From NCBI GenBank assembly GCA_041398565.1, contig JAWKUN010000003.1:1240001-1304000 (forward strand): a stretch of 64,000 nucleotides of DNA. Reading direction: 5' to 3'. Shown here piece by piece: positions 7,116 to 17,400 of the stretch (positions within the stretch are counted from its first letter, which is position 1; every line of letters starts with the position of its first letter). The notes under the pieces are model-generated. The model saw only the letters and a list, made by a program, of their open reading frames with translations. It was not told where the DNA came from and did no database searches. The translations under genes and the position numbers were made by a program. Source of the DNA: DATGPD01 sp041398565. GTDB taxonomy: Bacteria > Planctomycetota > UBA1135 > UBA2386.

Positions 7116-10100
7116 GTGAACAGCGCGCCTGATCACTTCGATCTGCCTGCGGATCTGGTGCACCAGTTGCAGGCCGCCATGCGCTGTCCACCATCGCAGT
7201 GGTCGGCCGCCGTCGAGACGATCTTGCGCGAGCACCCCGAGCACGCCGAGTCGATGTTGGCCTGGCTGGAACGCGACGGCGTTTCGTCACCGAACACGGC
7301 GGATCCTGGGACCCGTCCGGGGCAGGGAACCGACAGGCCGTCGCACGTCGGGCCGTACCGCATTCTCGAGTCTCTCGGCGAGGGAGGGATGGGAGAGGTG
7401 TTCTTGGCGCGCCGTGAAGACCTCGGGGTGCCGGTCGCCTTGAAGGTCGTCAAGCCGGGCATGGACACGCGGGCGTTCCTGGCGCGTTTCACCGCGGAAC
7501 GCCTGGCTCTGTCGCGCATGGAGCACAACAACATCGCGCGTGTGCTCGATGCGGGGGCGAGCGAGGACGGGCGGCCGTACTTCGTGATGGAGTTGGTGAG
7601 GGGTGTGCCGATCACCCGCTACAGCGACGACCATCGGCTTTCGATCGAGCAGAGACTGACGCTGTTCCAGCAAGTCTGCGCTGGCGTGCAGCACGCGCAC
7701 AGCAAGGGAGTGATGCATCGCGACCTGACGCCCAACAACGTCCTGGTGACCGTGCAGGACGGGCAAGCCACCGCGAAGATCATCGATTTCGGCCTGGCCC
7801 GTGCGACCGACCGCAGTGGCTTGCAGCAAACGGTGTACACCGAGCGTGGGACGTTTCTCGGTACTCCCGAGTACATGTCACCCGAGCAGGCAGGTCTCGA
7901 CGGCTTGGACATCGACACGCGCACGGATGTCTACTCTCTCGGCGTGCTGCTCTACGAGCTGCTCACTGGCGAGCTGCCTTTTCGGCGCGAGGAGCTGCGG
8001 GCCGCCGGCTACGAGGGCATCTGTCGCACCATTCGCGAAAAGGAGCCGGCGCGTCCGAGTAGTCGGGTCACCACCCTGGGGCCGTCGACGACACGGGTGG
8101 CGACGCTGCGCCGCACCGAGCCCCGGCAATTGCTCCAGTGTCTGCGCGGCGACCTCGACTGGATCGTCCTGAAGTGCCTCGAGAAGGACCGAACTCGCCG
8201 CTACGAGACGCCGACGCACCTCGCCGACGATGTGCGCCGACACTTGGAGGACGAGCCGGTGACGGCGCGGCCACCGAGCGCGGCCTACCGGCTGCGCAAG
8301 GTGGCGCGCAAGTACCGCCGTGAACTGCTGGCGGTGGGCGTGGCAGCGCTGTCGCTCGGTGTCGGCGGTGGCGTCGCCTTGTGGTCGCTCGTGACGGCGT
8401 CGAGCGCCCGCGCCAGCGAGCAGGTCAGCAAGGACGAAGCCGTGTCGGCCCGGGTCTACGCCACTGCCGCACGTTCCGACCGCGATCTGATCGCAGCGAC
8501 CGCCGACGTCGAGCGGTTGTTGCGGGAGCGGTCCGCCCAGCCGTGGCTGGTGCCCGGTCGCGTGCCGGACGCCGAACGGTACCTCGCGGAGGCTGACGCG
8601 GTGCTGGCCCTGGCCCCCGCCTTGCAGAAGCGATTCGAGGAGCTGCTGGCCCGCGCCGAGCCGTGGGACGACGCGCAGCGGGCTGCCGACCGCGCTGGCC
8701 ACCCCGCGTACGCGGAATGGGAGGAGGCGCGATCCGAGCTGGCGTACCGCGAGCACGTGGTGCACGTCGGCGGCGACCGAACCCGTCTCGAGTTGCCGGC
8801 ACTGTCGCAGGACGACGTTGGCCGCCCGGCGGCCGAACTGCGGATGCTGGGTTGGCCGCTGGTGGACCCCGAGGTCGACCTGCGGATCTTCGGCGAGGAA
8901 GCGCGGGGGTTGGCCTTGGCGCAGTTGGCCATGCGCAAGCTGGTTCCACAGGATCGGCTGTGGCTGCGCGTCCAGGTCTCGGACTTCCTCGCGTGGGCTT
9001 GGTTCGCGAACGGGATGGACGACGAGGCCGTCGCGCAAGCGGAGCGTTCCGTGGCGCTGGTTGCCGCCAATCCGACCGAGTTGGCGTGGAGCGCGGCGAT
9101 TCGTAGCAGGCTGGAGGACCTGCGCGGGCAGATCCGAGCTCGCACGGGCGCCTCCGGGGCGCTGAGTCTGGAGCAACTGCGAGGGCGAGTGTCGGCGCTC
9201 GAAGCTCGTTTGGGCGAACGGCGCACCTTCGCGTTCGCCGACGACTCGGATCGCCGATTGTTCCTGGCCTTGCAGGCGGCGGTCACACGCGTGCGTGCGC
9301 TCGCCTCCGAAGGCGGGGTCGAGCCTCTGCGCCGCGCATGCCGTTGGGTGCGCGCGGCTCAGGCTGCCACCAGCCTGCATCCACGGTCGACGGTCACCTG
9401 GGACGAGGTCGCCGTGACGATGGCGGCGGCCGATGGAACGCACGCGCACGCGGCCTACCGCGGCTTGCCCTCGATCCGGCCGCAGTTCGGCTTGGTCCCG
9501 ATCGGCTTCAACCCGGCGACCAAGTTGCTCGAGCTCTACGATCTGCGATCTGCGTGGGACGGGATGTCGGCGCGGGACCCGGCCGAGCTGGAGATCCCGA
9601 GGCATGCTACCGACGGTGCGATCGCCATGGGCGACGACATGGGGATGGTGTTCGTGCTCCTGCCGGGAGGCGAGTGCTGGACGGGGGCACAGAACGACGA
9701 CCCGGAAGCACGCCTGTACGACCCGGAGGGCGGGCTCTACCCGCGCTGCGTGCGTCTGGATCCGTTTCTGATCTCGCGCTTCGAGATGACGCAGGGGCAG
9801 TACCTACGCTTGACCGGCAAGGACCCGAGCGATTCCAAGCATGGCAGCACGCTGGGTGCAGCGATCACATGGGCGAATCCGGTCGAGCAGGTGAGCTACG
9901 ACGACGCAGAACGCGACTTGGCGCGCTACGGGCTCGCCCTGCCGAGCGACGTGCAGTGGGAGTATGCATGCCGCGCGGGCACGTCGAGCCCGTTCTCCTG
10001 CCCGGTCGACGCCTTGGCCACGCACGCCAATCTGAACGACCAGGCTTGGGGGCGCCTCGCCAACCGACCGCCGGCCGAGCCGTGGGACGATGGTCACGCC

Positions 10101-10379
10101 ATGCATGCGACGGTCGGGTCGTTCGCCCCCAACCCGTTCGGGCTCTACGACATGCACGGCAATGTCTTCGAGTGGACGGCAGACGGGCCTGGCCAGGGTA
10201 TGCCGCGTGCGGGCGACGGGCTGCGGCCGGAGAGCGTCCGGGCAACCCATCGCAACTACCGTGGCGGCGCGTACACGGTCGGTCGCAAGGAGAGCCGCAG
10301 TGTTTGGCGGGGTCGGGTGCCGCGTCGATCGAGCAATCACGACATCGGTATCCGCCCGATTCGGCGCATCGAGTGGTAG
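7116..10379 (+). CDS. Ser/Thr protein kinase fused to FGE-sulfatase (SUMF1) domain
   Basis: A 1087-residue transmembrane kinase. Kinase domain about 80-375: Gly loop GEGGMGEVF, VAIK-type VALKVVK, catalytic loop HRDLTPNN (His at about 201), DFG in IIDFGLAR, and TPEYMSPEQ. The usual Lys of HRDLKPxN is Thr here. A membrane segment lies at about 398-420 (ELLAVGVAALSLGVGGGVAL). A helical region follows, then a C-terminal FGE/SUMF1-like domain at about 830-1087 (MVFVLLPGGE, NPVEQVSYDDAERDLARYG, LPSDVQWEYACRAGTSSPFS, NPFGLYDMHGNVFEWT, YRGGAYTVGR). The FGE domain would lie outside the membrane, where such folds often act as binding modules. It probably senses an envelope signal and phosphorylates cytoplasmic targets, perhaps linked to the upstream sigma factor. 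GTG start. Confidence 0.9.
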   Translation: MNSAPDHFDLPADLVHQLQAAMRCPPSQWSAAVETILREHPEHAESMLAWLERDGVSSPNTADPGTRPGQGTDRPSHVGPYRILESLGEGGMGEVFLARREDLGVPVALKVVKPGMDTRAFLARFTAERLALSRMEHNNIARVLDAGASEDGRPYFVMELVRGVPITRYSDDHRLSIEQRLTLFQQVCAGVQHAHSKGVMHRDLTPNNVLVTVQDGQATAKIIDFGLARATDRSGLQQTVYTERGTFLGTPEYMSPEQAGLDGLDIDTRTDVYSLGVLLYELLTGELPFRREELRAAGYEGICRTIREKEPARPSSRVTTLGPSTTRVATLRRTEPRQLLQCLRGDLDWIVLKCLEKDRTRRYETPTHLADDVRRHLEDEPVTARPPSAAYRLRKVARKYRRELLAVGVAALSLGVGGGVALWSLVTASSARASEQVSKDEAVSARVYATAARSDRDLIAATADVERLLRERSAQPWLVPGRVPDAERYLAEADAVLALAPALQKRFEELLARAEPWDDAQRAADRAGHPAYAEWEEARSELAYREHVVHVGGDRTRLELPALSQDDVGRPAAELRMLGWPLVDPEVDLRIFGEEARGLALAQLAMRKLVPQDRLWLRVQVSDFLAWAWFANGMDDEAVAQAERSVALVAANPTELAWSAAIRSRLEDLRGQIRARTGASGALSLEQLRGRVSALEARLGERRTFAFADDSDRRLFLALQAAVTRVRALASEGGVEPLRRACRWVRAAQAATSLHPRSTVTWDEVAVTMAAADGTHAHAAYRGLPSIRPQFGLVPIGFNPATKLLELYDLRSAWDGMSARDPAELEIPRHATDGAIAMGDDMGMVFVLLPGGECWTGAQNDDPEARLYDPEGGLYPRCVRLDPFLISRFEMTQGQYLRLTGKDPSDSKHGSTLGAAITWANPVEQVSYDDAERDLARYGLALPSDVQWEYACRAGTSSPFSCPVDALATHANLNDQAWGRLANRPPAEPWDDGHAMHATVGSFAPNPFGLYDMHGNVFEWTADGPGQGMPRAGDGLRPESVRATHRNYRGGAYTVGRKESRSVWRGRVPRRSSNHDIGIRPIRRIEW

Positions 10380-10401
10380 TGACTCGCCCGGTCGCGTCCG
10401 T

Positions 10402-11511
10402 TCAGGGCAGGAAGCGCGTCCTCGCCAGGTTGCTGAGGTTGACCGAACCGGCGCCGACGAGATCGATCGTCGCGGCCTGAAAGCCGAGCGGTTGGTTCAA
10501 CACTCCGACGGGAACGGCACCCGGCGGCAGGAGCGTGGTGGTTCCGTCGCCGGTAGCACCGAGCGCGCCGGTGGAGACCGCCACGATTGCCGCGGGATTC
10601 AGGTAGAGCGCACCTGTCGCGAGCCCACCCAGGGGCAGGCCGGGGCACATCGTGAGTCCGAAGTAGACGGCGAAGAAGCCGTTCGCCGGACCGCGCACCA
10701 GGCAGTCGAGCCCATCCGCGCGCCCGCCGCCGATGCGGGGCCATCGGCCCCCCGCGCCGAAGCTGCGATTCCCCTGGTTGGCGATGCAGTTGGTGGGGCT
10801 GCCGGTCAGCGTCGGGTCGACGTTGCCCATGATGAGCACCGCCGCAGGCACCAGGAGGCCGACCGACTGGCACATCGGCGCCGGCTGCGCCGGATTGCCG
10901 CCGGTGCCGCCCGGGATGCTCCAGGCGACGTTCGGCGCGTTCGGCGCGGGATTGTCGCCTTGGCTGTTGCCGACCTGGTAGTAGGTGCCGGCGTGGATCG
11001 ACAGGCCGTCGTTCGGCCAAGCGCCATTGGCGGGGAGGTTGAGCCCGTAGTAGCTCGCGCCGCAGAGAGGCAGGACGGTCGACGCGGTGGTGAAGGTCAC
11101 GGTCAACAGCCATGCTTGGGTGCCGACGCCAGAAGGCGGCGACACGAGCGCTGTCTGCAAGAGGAGGCCACCGGCCGAAGCATCCGGCTGCCCGCTTCGG
11201 TCTGCACGCAGCACGAAGCTGAATGGCTCCACGGACGCGGATTGTTGATCCTGGATGGTGACGGCGAAGCCCTCGAGCGACGAGCCGGTGCCGGACGGGT
11301 CCTGGCCGACGCCGTCTTCGTCGGTCTTCCCGGACAAGGTGTCGCCGCCCGCCGACCCGAGCGTTCCACGGCTCGACACGTTCGTGCACCCCTTGACGAG
11401 CCACTCCCTGCACGGCGGCTGTGCCGCGGCTGGTGCAGCAAGGGTCGCTGCGGCGACCAGGACTTGGAGTGCGAGAGCGAGGAACGGGAGCTCGTGTCGG
11501 AAGGACCGCAT
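10402..11511 (-). CDS. Secreted protein, unknown function
   Basis: A 369-residue protein with a clear signal peptide (MRSFRHELPFLALALQVLVA, ending near AAPAAAQ). The mature part begins with a Cys-containing segment (PPCREWLVKGCTNVSSRG), then a beta-rich, Gly/Pro-rich region with several Cys (LPLCGASYYGLNLPANGAWP, TNCIANQGNRSFGAG, GLTMCPGLPLGGL). This looks like the C-terminal beta-sandwich regions of other secreted proteins in this window (for example at 29059 and 40538). The start at 11511 is chosen because it opens the signal peptide. It converges with the kinase gene (22 nt between stops) and lies 137 nt downstream of the metalloprotease gene. No function is assigned. Confidence 0.7.
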   Translation of the reverse strand: MRSFRHELPFLALALQVLVAAATLAAPAAAQPPCREWLVKGCTNVSSRGTLGSAGGDTLSGKTDEDGVGQDPSGTGSSLEGFAVTIQDQQSASVEPFSFVLRADRSGQPDASAGGLLLQTALVSPPSGVGTQAWLLTVTFTTASTVLPLCGASYYGLNLPANGAWPNDGLSIHAGTYYQVGNSQGDNPAPNAPNVAWSIPGGTGGNPAQPAPMCQSVGLLVPAAVLIMGNVDPTLTGSPTNCIANQGNRSFGAGGRWPRIGGGRADGLDCLVRGPANGFFAVYFGLTMCPGLPLGGLATGALYLNPAAIVAVSTGALGATGDGTTTLLPPGAVPVGVLNQPLGFQAATIDLVGAGSVNLSNLARTRFLP

Positions 11512-11648
11512 GTCTGGACTCGGGTGAGTGGTGGACAGTCCGCGACGACCCAGCCGCTCGGTTCGGTTCGTCGCCTGTGCGCGATAGACGAGGGGGGCAA
11601 GGGGCATGTTCCGCCGCGGTTCGGCGGCGCTCCCTCCCGCCGACCGGG

Positions 11649-13385
11649 CTACAGGACCTGCACCTGGCGCACGTTCGACGTCTCCAGCGGCGTGGTGGGG
11701 TTCTGCGGGTCGAGCGTCACGGCCTGCAGGTAGATGGTCAGGCCCGAGGGGACGCTCTGCGGCAGATTGAGCAGCCACAGGCCGGTGCCCTCCTGGTTGC
11801 AGAGGGTCGTGCCGTAGTCGATCAATTCGCTGAACGCGTTGCCGATGCCCAGGTCGACGACGCCCGGCAGCCGGCTCGGCACGTTCGAGGTCGACAGCAG
11901 CAAGAGCCCTGCCCAATTGGCATCGCTGTGCAGGTCGACCGGGTTGTTGAACGAACGCAGCACGATCTGCGTCGCCGAGATCACGCTCGGGTGGTTGCCG
12001 GTGACCGTCAGGTTGATCGGGTTGCTCGGCCCGGCGCCGTTGGTGACGACGACCGGCTGCGGCCCGATGGCGAACGGCGTCGGCGGCGACAGACGCAGGG
12101 TGGTGGCGTTGACTCGCGTGAACGGCACGTTGCGGCCGCCGACGCTGACGCTGGTGGCTGAGTCGAGCAGCACTCCGGTGGCGGTGACCTCGACCGGCTG
12201 GAACGAGGTGACCGACGTCGGGTTGATGGCGGTCAGCGTGGGCGGGGTCGCGTCGCCGAGGCAGGTGCGGGTGTTCTTGAACGCCACGATCTGGCCGACC
12301 GACACCGGCGCGAACGCGCCGATGTTGCGGCTGCAGCCGCCCAGGCCCGAGCACATGATGTTGCACGGCGACGACCCGTCGCAGTGCGGGGCGTTCCAGT
12401 TGTGGCCGACCTCGTGCGATACCAGCCCGGTGTTCGTCGACAGGTTGGCCGAGAAGGCCTTCGACGCGCCGTAGCCGGAGCCCGTGCACACGACGCCCAG
12501 GTAGGCGCAGCCGATGACGCCGGAGAACGAGCCTTCGCCGGTGAACAAGTGGGCGACGTCGCGGCGGACGTTGGCGTGGTTGGCCGACCAGTAGTTGGCG
12601 AACTGGCCCAGCAGGTTGCACAGGTCGCCGTTCCAGGCGTAGATGTTGACCGTGCGCACGAGGATGGTGGTGATCGTGTAGTCGATCTCGACGTCGCGCC
12701 GGTAGATGACGCCCATGGCGTTGATCACCGACGTCACCTGGTTCTGCACGGTCGTGGCGTTGCTACCGTAGCGCGCGTAGTAGGCGCGGTCGGCGTCGAC
12801 GGCGATCTCGGCGATCTTGATCGCCGCCGGCCCCACGCCGCCGCGGGGCGCTCCTTCGACCTGGCGCGGCAAGCCGCTGACGCCGCAGTGCACGTCGGGT
12901 CGCACCACGTCTTGGCCGCGATAGACGACGTGTGCTTGCCGCGGCAGCGCCGGAGCGACCTCGGTGAGCGGCTGGATGCCGTACGAGCTACCGTCGGCCA
13001 GCAGAACTTGTGCCGACAGCTGACCGGCCACCAGGCTGGCCGCCACCGCGCTGCCGGGTCGGCCACGCAGGGTGCCGCGGAAGGTCACCGATGCCGGGGT
13101 CGCCACCTGGCGCAGGCTGTGTCCGTCGTCGACCAGCAGACGGAAGTCGCGGCTGCGCACGTCGTGCGGGATCAGGTCGAGGGTGCGAACGGCGCCGTCG
13201 AGCACGACGTCGACGGTGAAGGGACGGTCCTGCGTCATGGGCAGGAGCAGGCTCTGGGCCGTGCCGGCGCGCAGCCCGAAACTGGCCAGGAGGTCGGCCG
13301 GAGCCGGGAGCACGGTGGGAGCCTGTTGCGCGGCGAGCGCGCCGGCGAGGGTCGTTGCGAGCAGCGACCGGAAGCGAGCGGACAT
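11649..13385 (-). CDS. Secreted metzincin-type metalloprotease with IPT/TIG domain
   Basis: A 578-residue exported protease. A signal peptide (MSARFRSLLATTLAGALAAQ) is followed by a propeptide-like region. The catalytic domain at about 200-415 carries the zinc motif HEVGHNWNAPHC (HExxHxxxxxH) and a Met-containing turn nearby (CNIMCSGLGGC), as in reprolysin/M12-like metzincins. Next comes an IPT/TIG-like Ig domain (PTLTAINPTSVTSF...VEVTATG), then a C-terminal beta-rich region. It probably degrades extracellular protein. The start at 13385 has a good ribosome site (GAGGAA 6 nt upstream), unlike most genes here. Upstream in-frame codons would put the signal peptide inside the protein, so they are rejected. 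Confidence 0.88.
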   Translation of the reverse strand: MSARFRSLLATTLAGALAAQQAPTVLPAPADLLASFGLRAGTAQSLLLPMTQDRPFTVDVVLDGAVRTLDLIPHDVRSRDFRLLVDDGHSLRQVATPASVTFRGTLRGRPGSAVAASLVAGQLSAQVLLADGSSYGIQPLTEVAPALPRQAHVVYRGQDVVRPDVHCGVSGLPRQVEGAPRGGVGPAAIKIAEIAVDADRAYYARYGSNATTVQNQVTSVINAMGVIYRRDVEIDYTITTILVRTVNIYAWNGDLCNLLGQFANYWSANHANVRRDVAHLFTGEGSFSGVIGCAYLGVVCTGSGYGASKAFSANLSTNTGLVSHEVGHNWNAPHCDGSSPCNIMCSGLGGCSRNIGAFAPVSVGQIVAFKNTRTCLGDATPPTLTAINPTSVTSFQPVEVTATGVLLDSATSVSVGGRNVPFTRVNATTLRLSPPTPFAIGPQPVVVTNGAGPSNPINLTVTGNHPSVISATQIVLRSFNNPVDLHSDANWAGLLLLSTSNVPSRLPGVVDLGIGNAFSELIDYGTTLCNQEGTGLWLLNLPQSVPSGLTIYLQAVTLDPQNPTTPLETSNVRQVQVL

Positions 13386-13718
13386 GGTGTTTCCTCGAGA
13401 GGGCGACCGCGAAGCGGCGCCGAGACAGTGGGATCGAGCGGGACCGGACACACGGCGTCGCAGGCCTTCGCGAGCGTGCGCACGAGAGACGAGACGCGGG
13501 CCGCCGCTGCCGGGGCATGCGCGGGGGCGCCGTTCTGCAACCACGGCAGACCCGGCCGAGCAGGTCAGGACCGACGCGACAGCAGGCCCTCAGGATCGCG
13601 CCGGAGTCGTCGCCGTCAAGGGCTGGGGGCGATCCGGCCGGACTCGAGCTGCCCCGGCTGGCGTTTCCAGGGCTTCGTCGAGGGCCAGCGACCGCATCCC
13701 GGCGCCCCCGGGTCGGGC
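13386..13718. other. 333-bp non-coding gap
   Basis: This lies between the metalloprotease start and the stop of the RNA methyltransferase gene. It must hold the protease promoter and 5' leader. I see no convincing gene, repeat or strong hairpin; frames open here run out of phase with neighbouring genes and have no family features. Confidence 0.5.
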
Positions 13719-14453
13719 TCACGTCGGGTCGAGACGCGTCAGCAAGCCGTGCAGCATCTGCACGTCAGCGTGCGACAGCGCGGCCCGGTGCGCCAACGCG
13801 CGGCAGCGCCCGTGGATGCGGGCGTGCAGCGACGTTCGCTCGTCGCCGTAGCCCAAGCGGGTCAGCAGTGCGCTGCACGCCGCCAGGATGCCTGCCGTCT
13901 CGGCCAGCGTCGCCGGCGGCTCGCGCCCGCCGACCGGCTCGGCCGTCGGCGTCGGCTCGACTCGGCGTAGCTCGTAGGCGGCGAGCAGCACCGCCTGCGC
14001 CAGATTCAGGGTGGGGCGGGACGACGGCAAGCAGAGGGAAGCAGCGACCGTGCACCGCGCCACGTCGTCGTGGACCAGTCCACTCTGCTCGCTACCGAAG
14101 ACCAGCGCCACCTTGCCGAGCTGACTCGCAGCGGCGATCCGCGGGGTCAGCGTGCGCAGGTCCTGCGCCGGCACGTCGCGGTGGCGCATCGGGCTGACCA
14201 TGGCCACGGCCAGCACGCAGTCGGCCAGGGCCGGCGTCAGACTCGCGTGGCGCCGCACTTCGGCCAGGATCTGCTGGAACGTGCAGGCCATGGCGCGGGC
14301 CTCGGCGCCCAGCTCGAGGTCGCCGACCAGGCGCAGGTCAGCGAGGCCGAGGTTGCCGAGCGCACGCGCCGCGGCGCCGACGTTGCCGGCGTGCTCGGGG
14401 CGTACCAGCACGCAGGCGAGGTTGTCGGTGACGAGGCCGGAAGCCCCAGTCAC
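13719..14453 (-). CDS. TrmH/SpoU-family RNA 2'-O-methyltransferase (TrmJ-like)
   Basis: A 244-residue SPOUT methylase. Motif 1 reads LVRPEHAGNVGAAARALGNL, motif 2 is VALVFGSEQSGL, and motif 3 reads CLPSSRPTLNLAQAVLLAAY. The overall plan, with an extra C-terminal helical region, fits TrmJ, which methylates the ribose at position 32 of tRNAs using S-adenosylmethionine. The substrate is inferred from family resemblance. It starts at a GTG whose GTGA overlaps the stop of the large gene upstream (14450-14453), so the two are translationally coupled although their functions look unrelated. Confidence 0.85.
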   Translation of the reverse strand: MTGASGLVTDNLACVLVRPEHAGNVGAAARALGNLGLADLRLVGDLELGAEARAMACTFQQILAEVRRHASLTPALADCVLAVAMVSPMRHRDVPAQDLRTLTPRIAAASQLGKVALVFGSEQSGLVHDDVARCTVAASLCLPSSRPTLNLAQAVLLAAYELRRVEPTPTAEPVGGREPPATLAETAGILAACSALLTRLGYGDERTSLHARIHGRCRALAHRAALSHADVQMLHGLLTRLDPT

Positions 14454-17400
14454 CGCTTGCCTCGCTTGTCCTTGCTGCCGCCGTAGCGCTGCTGCTCGGT
14501 GTCCCAGTAGGTCCAGAAGCGCTTCACCGCCTCGGCGCGCGCGCCGGCGTCCTGACCCGGCTCGTAGCCGAAGCGTTGCTGGGTCAGAGCCGCCAGCAGG
14601 CCAAAGGCGCTGCCGCGCACGGCTTCGGCGTCTGCTTCGAGCAACGCGATCAGGACCGGCAGCGGCGCCTGCTCGCGCTCTTTGCCCACCAGCTCGACGA
14701 TGCGCCGATGCAGCTTGGGCTGGGTGGCCGCGAGCTCGGCGATGCGGTCGGCGAGCTGGTCGCGCTCGAGGATCTCCAGCGCCGACAGGACGGCCGCGCG
14801 TCCGGCCTGCTTGCCGATCGCCTCGGCCACCAGGCGATCGAGGGCGCTCTGCGAGGCGATACGACGCAGTGCGTTCTGGATCTGCTGCTTGGCGTCGGCC
14901 GCACGCTCGACCTCGAGACGCTGCTGCAGCGCCTCGACGACCTCGGGCGAGCCGATCTTGCCGAGGGTGCGAGCGACCAGGGCGCGGACCTGCGCATCGG
15001 GCTCGTCGGCCAGGGCGGCGACGAGCGCCGTGCGACTGCGCAGCGAGCAGCAGCGTTCGAGGGCGCGCATCACCGCCTTGCGGGCGTCGGCGTCGGTGAC
15101 CTTGCCGATGTGCAGGAGCAGCGCGCCTTCGTTCATCGGCTCGGCGACCTGCTCGACCAGGGCCGCCAAGCGCTTCTGGGTCTTCGCCGTCTTCTCCGCC
15201 GCCAATGCCCGCAGCAGGACCGGGACGCCGTACGGGCCGAACTCGTCGGCGAACTTCGCTTCGGTGAGACGCTGGGTGCGGTCGTCGGGCGGATCGCGCA
15301 GCACGGCGAGGTACGGTTCCATCGCCCGGTCGATGTCGCCGGTGAAGGGTCGTAGCTTGGGTTTCGGCGCTCGGTCGTAGCGGTACCAGGCAGTGGCGCA
15401 CAGGATCGCCATGGCCGTGCTGAACAGGCGGCCGCCGGTGCCGGAGTAGTGGCGGTCGCGGTTGAACGAGCCGTCGATCGGCTGTCCCTCCTTCTCGACG
15501 TGAAGCGACAACAACGCCGGCACCAGCGCCTCGCTCCAGGCGCGCCAGAACTCGCCGCCCATCTGGAAGTTGGCCAGCGTGCCGTAGTACCAGTAGTAGT
15601 AGTCGGCTCGATCCGCGCGCGGCGGATCCTCGAGCATGCGCAACGCCGGCCAGTGCATGCGCGGATCGCCGGTGTCCTGGCCGAGGAAGCGCCGGCTGGT
15701 CACGGCTACCGCGGCCAAGCGGTTGCCGAAGATGGCGTTGTCGGCGGGGCCGGTGTAGCCGACGCGGTAGTACTGCTTCTCGGTCACCGCGTCGAGGAAG
15801 CGCAAGGCGTCGCGGAAGCCGCCGACCTCGAGGTGCGCCTTGTGTGCCGAGTTGAGCGCCATGACCACCCAACCGACCACCGAAGTGTCACCGGACTGGT
15901 TGGGTTCGTAGCGCCAACCGCCCGACGGGCGGTGCTGCGCGGCCACCAGGTAGTCGACCGCCAGCTGCGCGTAGGTGCCGACGATGGGGTCGGCGGTGTA
16001 GGCGTAGACCTCGCACAGCGCCTGCGTCGCCAGGGCGTGCGAGTACATGTAGTGCGACGCAGCGGTCTCGAAGCGCCCGTAGTCGAGCAGCTTCGACATG
16101 AGGAAGCGCGTGCCGCGGTCGACCTGCGTCGCGTACTCACCCTGCTGCGAACTGCTGCCGGTGGTCACGTAGCAGAGGATGGCGAGGCCGGTCATCGCCA
16201 GCTCCCACTCGGCGTTGCCGCGGTCGACGTTGCGGGCGTCGGCGAGGCCGGGCACCACGTCGGCGAACGAGCGGGCGCGCCAAGCCCCGTCGACGTCCTG
16301 GCAGCGGGCCAGGAACTGCAGGCCGTGCTCGACGGCGCGCTCGGTGCGTGGGCCGCCGCCGTATTGGCGCGCCAGGCGGGCGCGCTCGGACTTGGACAGC
16401 AGCTTGAGTGGCGCCTTGAGGCTCGGGCCGTCACCGCGGCCGGGGATGCTCGTGGGCGGCTGTGGCGCCACGTTCTTCTCGACCTCGGCCAGCACCGGCA
16501 GGGTCAAGTCGAGGTCGAGGCGCTCCTTGGCGGTGGTGGCGGCGACCTCGAGCAGCGGACGCTGCTCCGGCAAGGGTGCCTGCGCCACCGCCAGACGCAG
16601 CAGCTCGCCGGCCAGGGTGCGTTCGTTGGGGTTCTTCTCGTAGCAGGGGGGAAAGGCAGCGCGCAGAAGCTCTGGCAAGACGGCAGGGTCGTCGGGCAGG
16701 ACGAGCGACTTGCGGTCGCGGCGCGGTCGCTTGAGCTCGGCGGCGAGGTACGTCACCTGCTTGGCGAGGTCCGCGCGCACCTGCGGAGCCGCGTCGCGGT
16801 GCGCCACGCGCCACGAGCCGTCGCCGCCACCGATGACCATCGTCCACATGCCGTGGTCTTGGGTGGCGCCCACCCCGAGCAGGGGGCCGGCTCCCACCAT
16901 GTTGCGATGGTGTCCGGGCGAGTGGTACCAGCCTTCGAAGGCACCGCGCCCGTCGACCGCACCGGCCAGGCAGTTCTCGCCGACGCCGCCGGCGAAGCCC
17001 TCGAGCTTGGCGCGTAGGGTGGGAGTGCGGCGCTCGGCCACCGGACTCACGTGGCCGAAGTAGCCGAGCCGCACCATCTCCTCGCAGTGCTTGCGCGACG
17101 AGCGCACCAGACGCTCGTCGGGCTCCAGGGCGCGCAGGCGCAGCAGGCGCCGGTACTCGTTGAGCGTCTCCAGGAACGCGCGCTCGTCCACGTCGAGGCT
17201 GGTGGCGGCGACCTCGCGGCCGAAGGTCGCGATCGCGTCGTCGCGCAGGTCCTCGACCAGCAGGCGTTCCCAGGCGGTGAGCTGGTCGGCGTGGCGCAGC
17301 AGCTCGTCGGCGCGCGCGATGGTCTCGCCACACGCGCCGGTGCGGGCGCCGAGCAGGAACCACTGCGAGTCCTCCAGGGCCGAGTGGGTGCGGCCGGGCA

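Noticed and set aside
6600..7290. Minus-strand frames running through the tandem repeat
   Set aside because: Their protein repeats only reflect the DNA repeat; the stem-loop conservation explains the sequence better than coding.
10402..12621. One 739-codon minus-strand protein
   Set aside because: Its first half lies out of frame across the metalloprotease gene; only the part from the signal peptide at 11511 is convincing.
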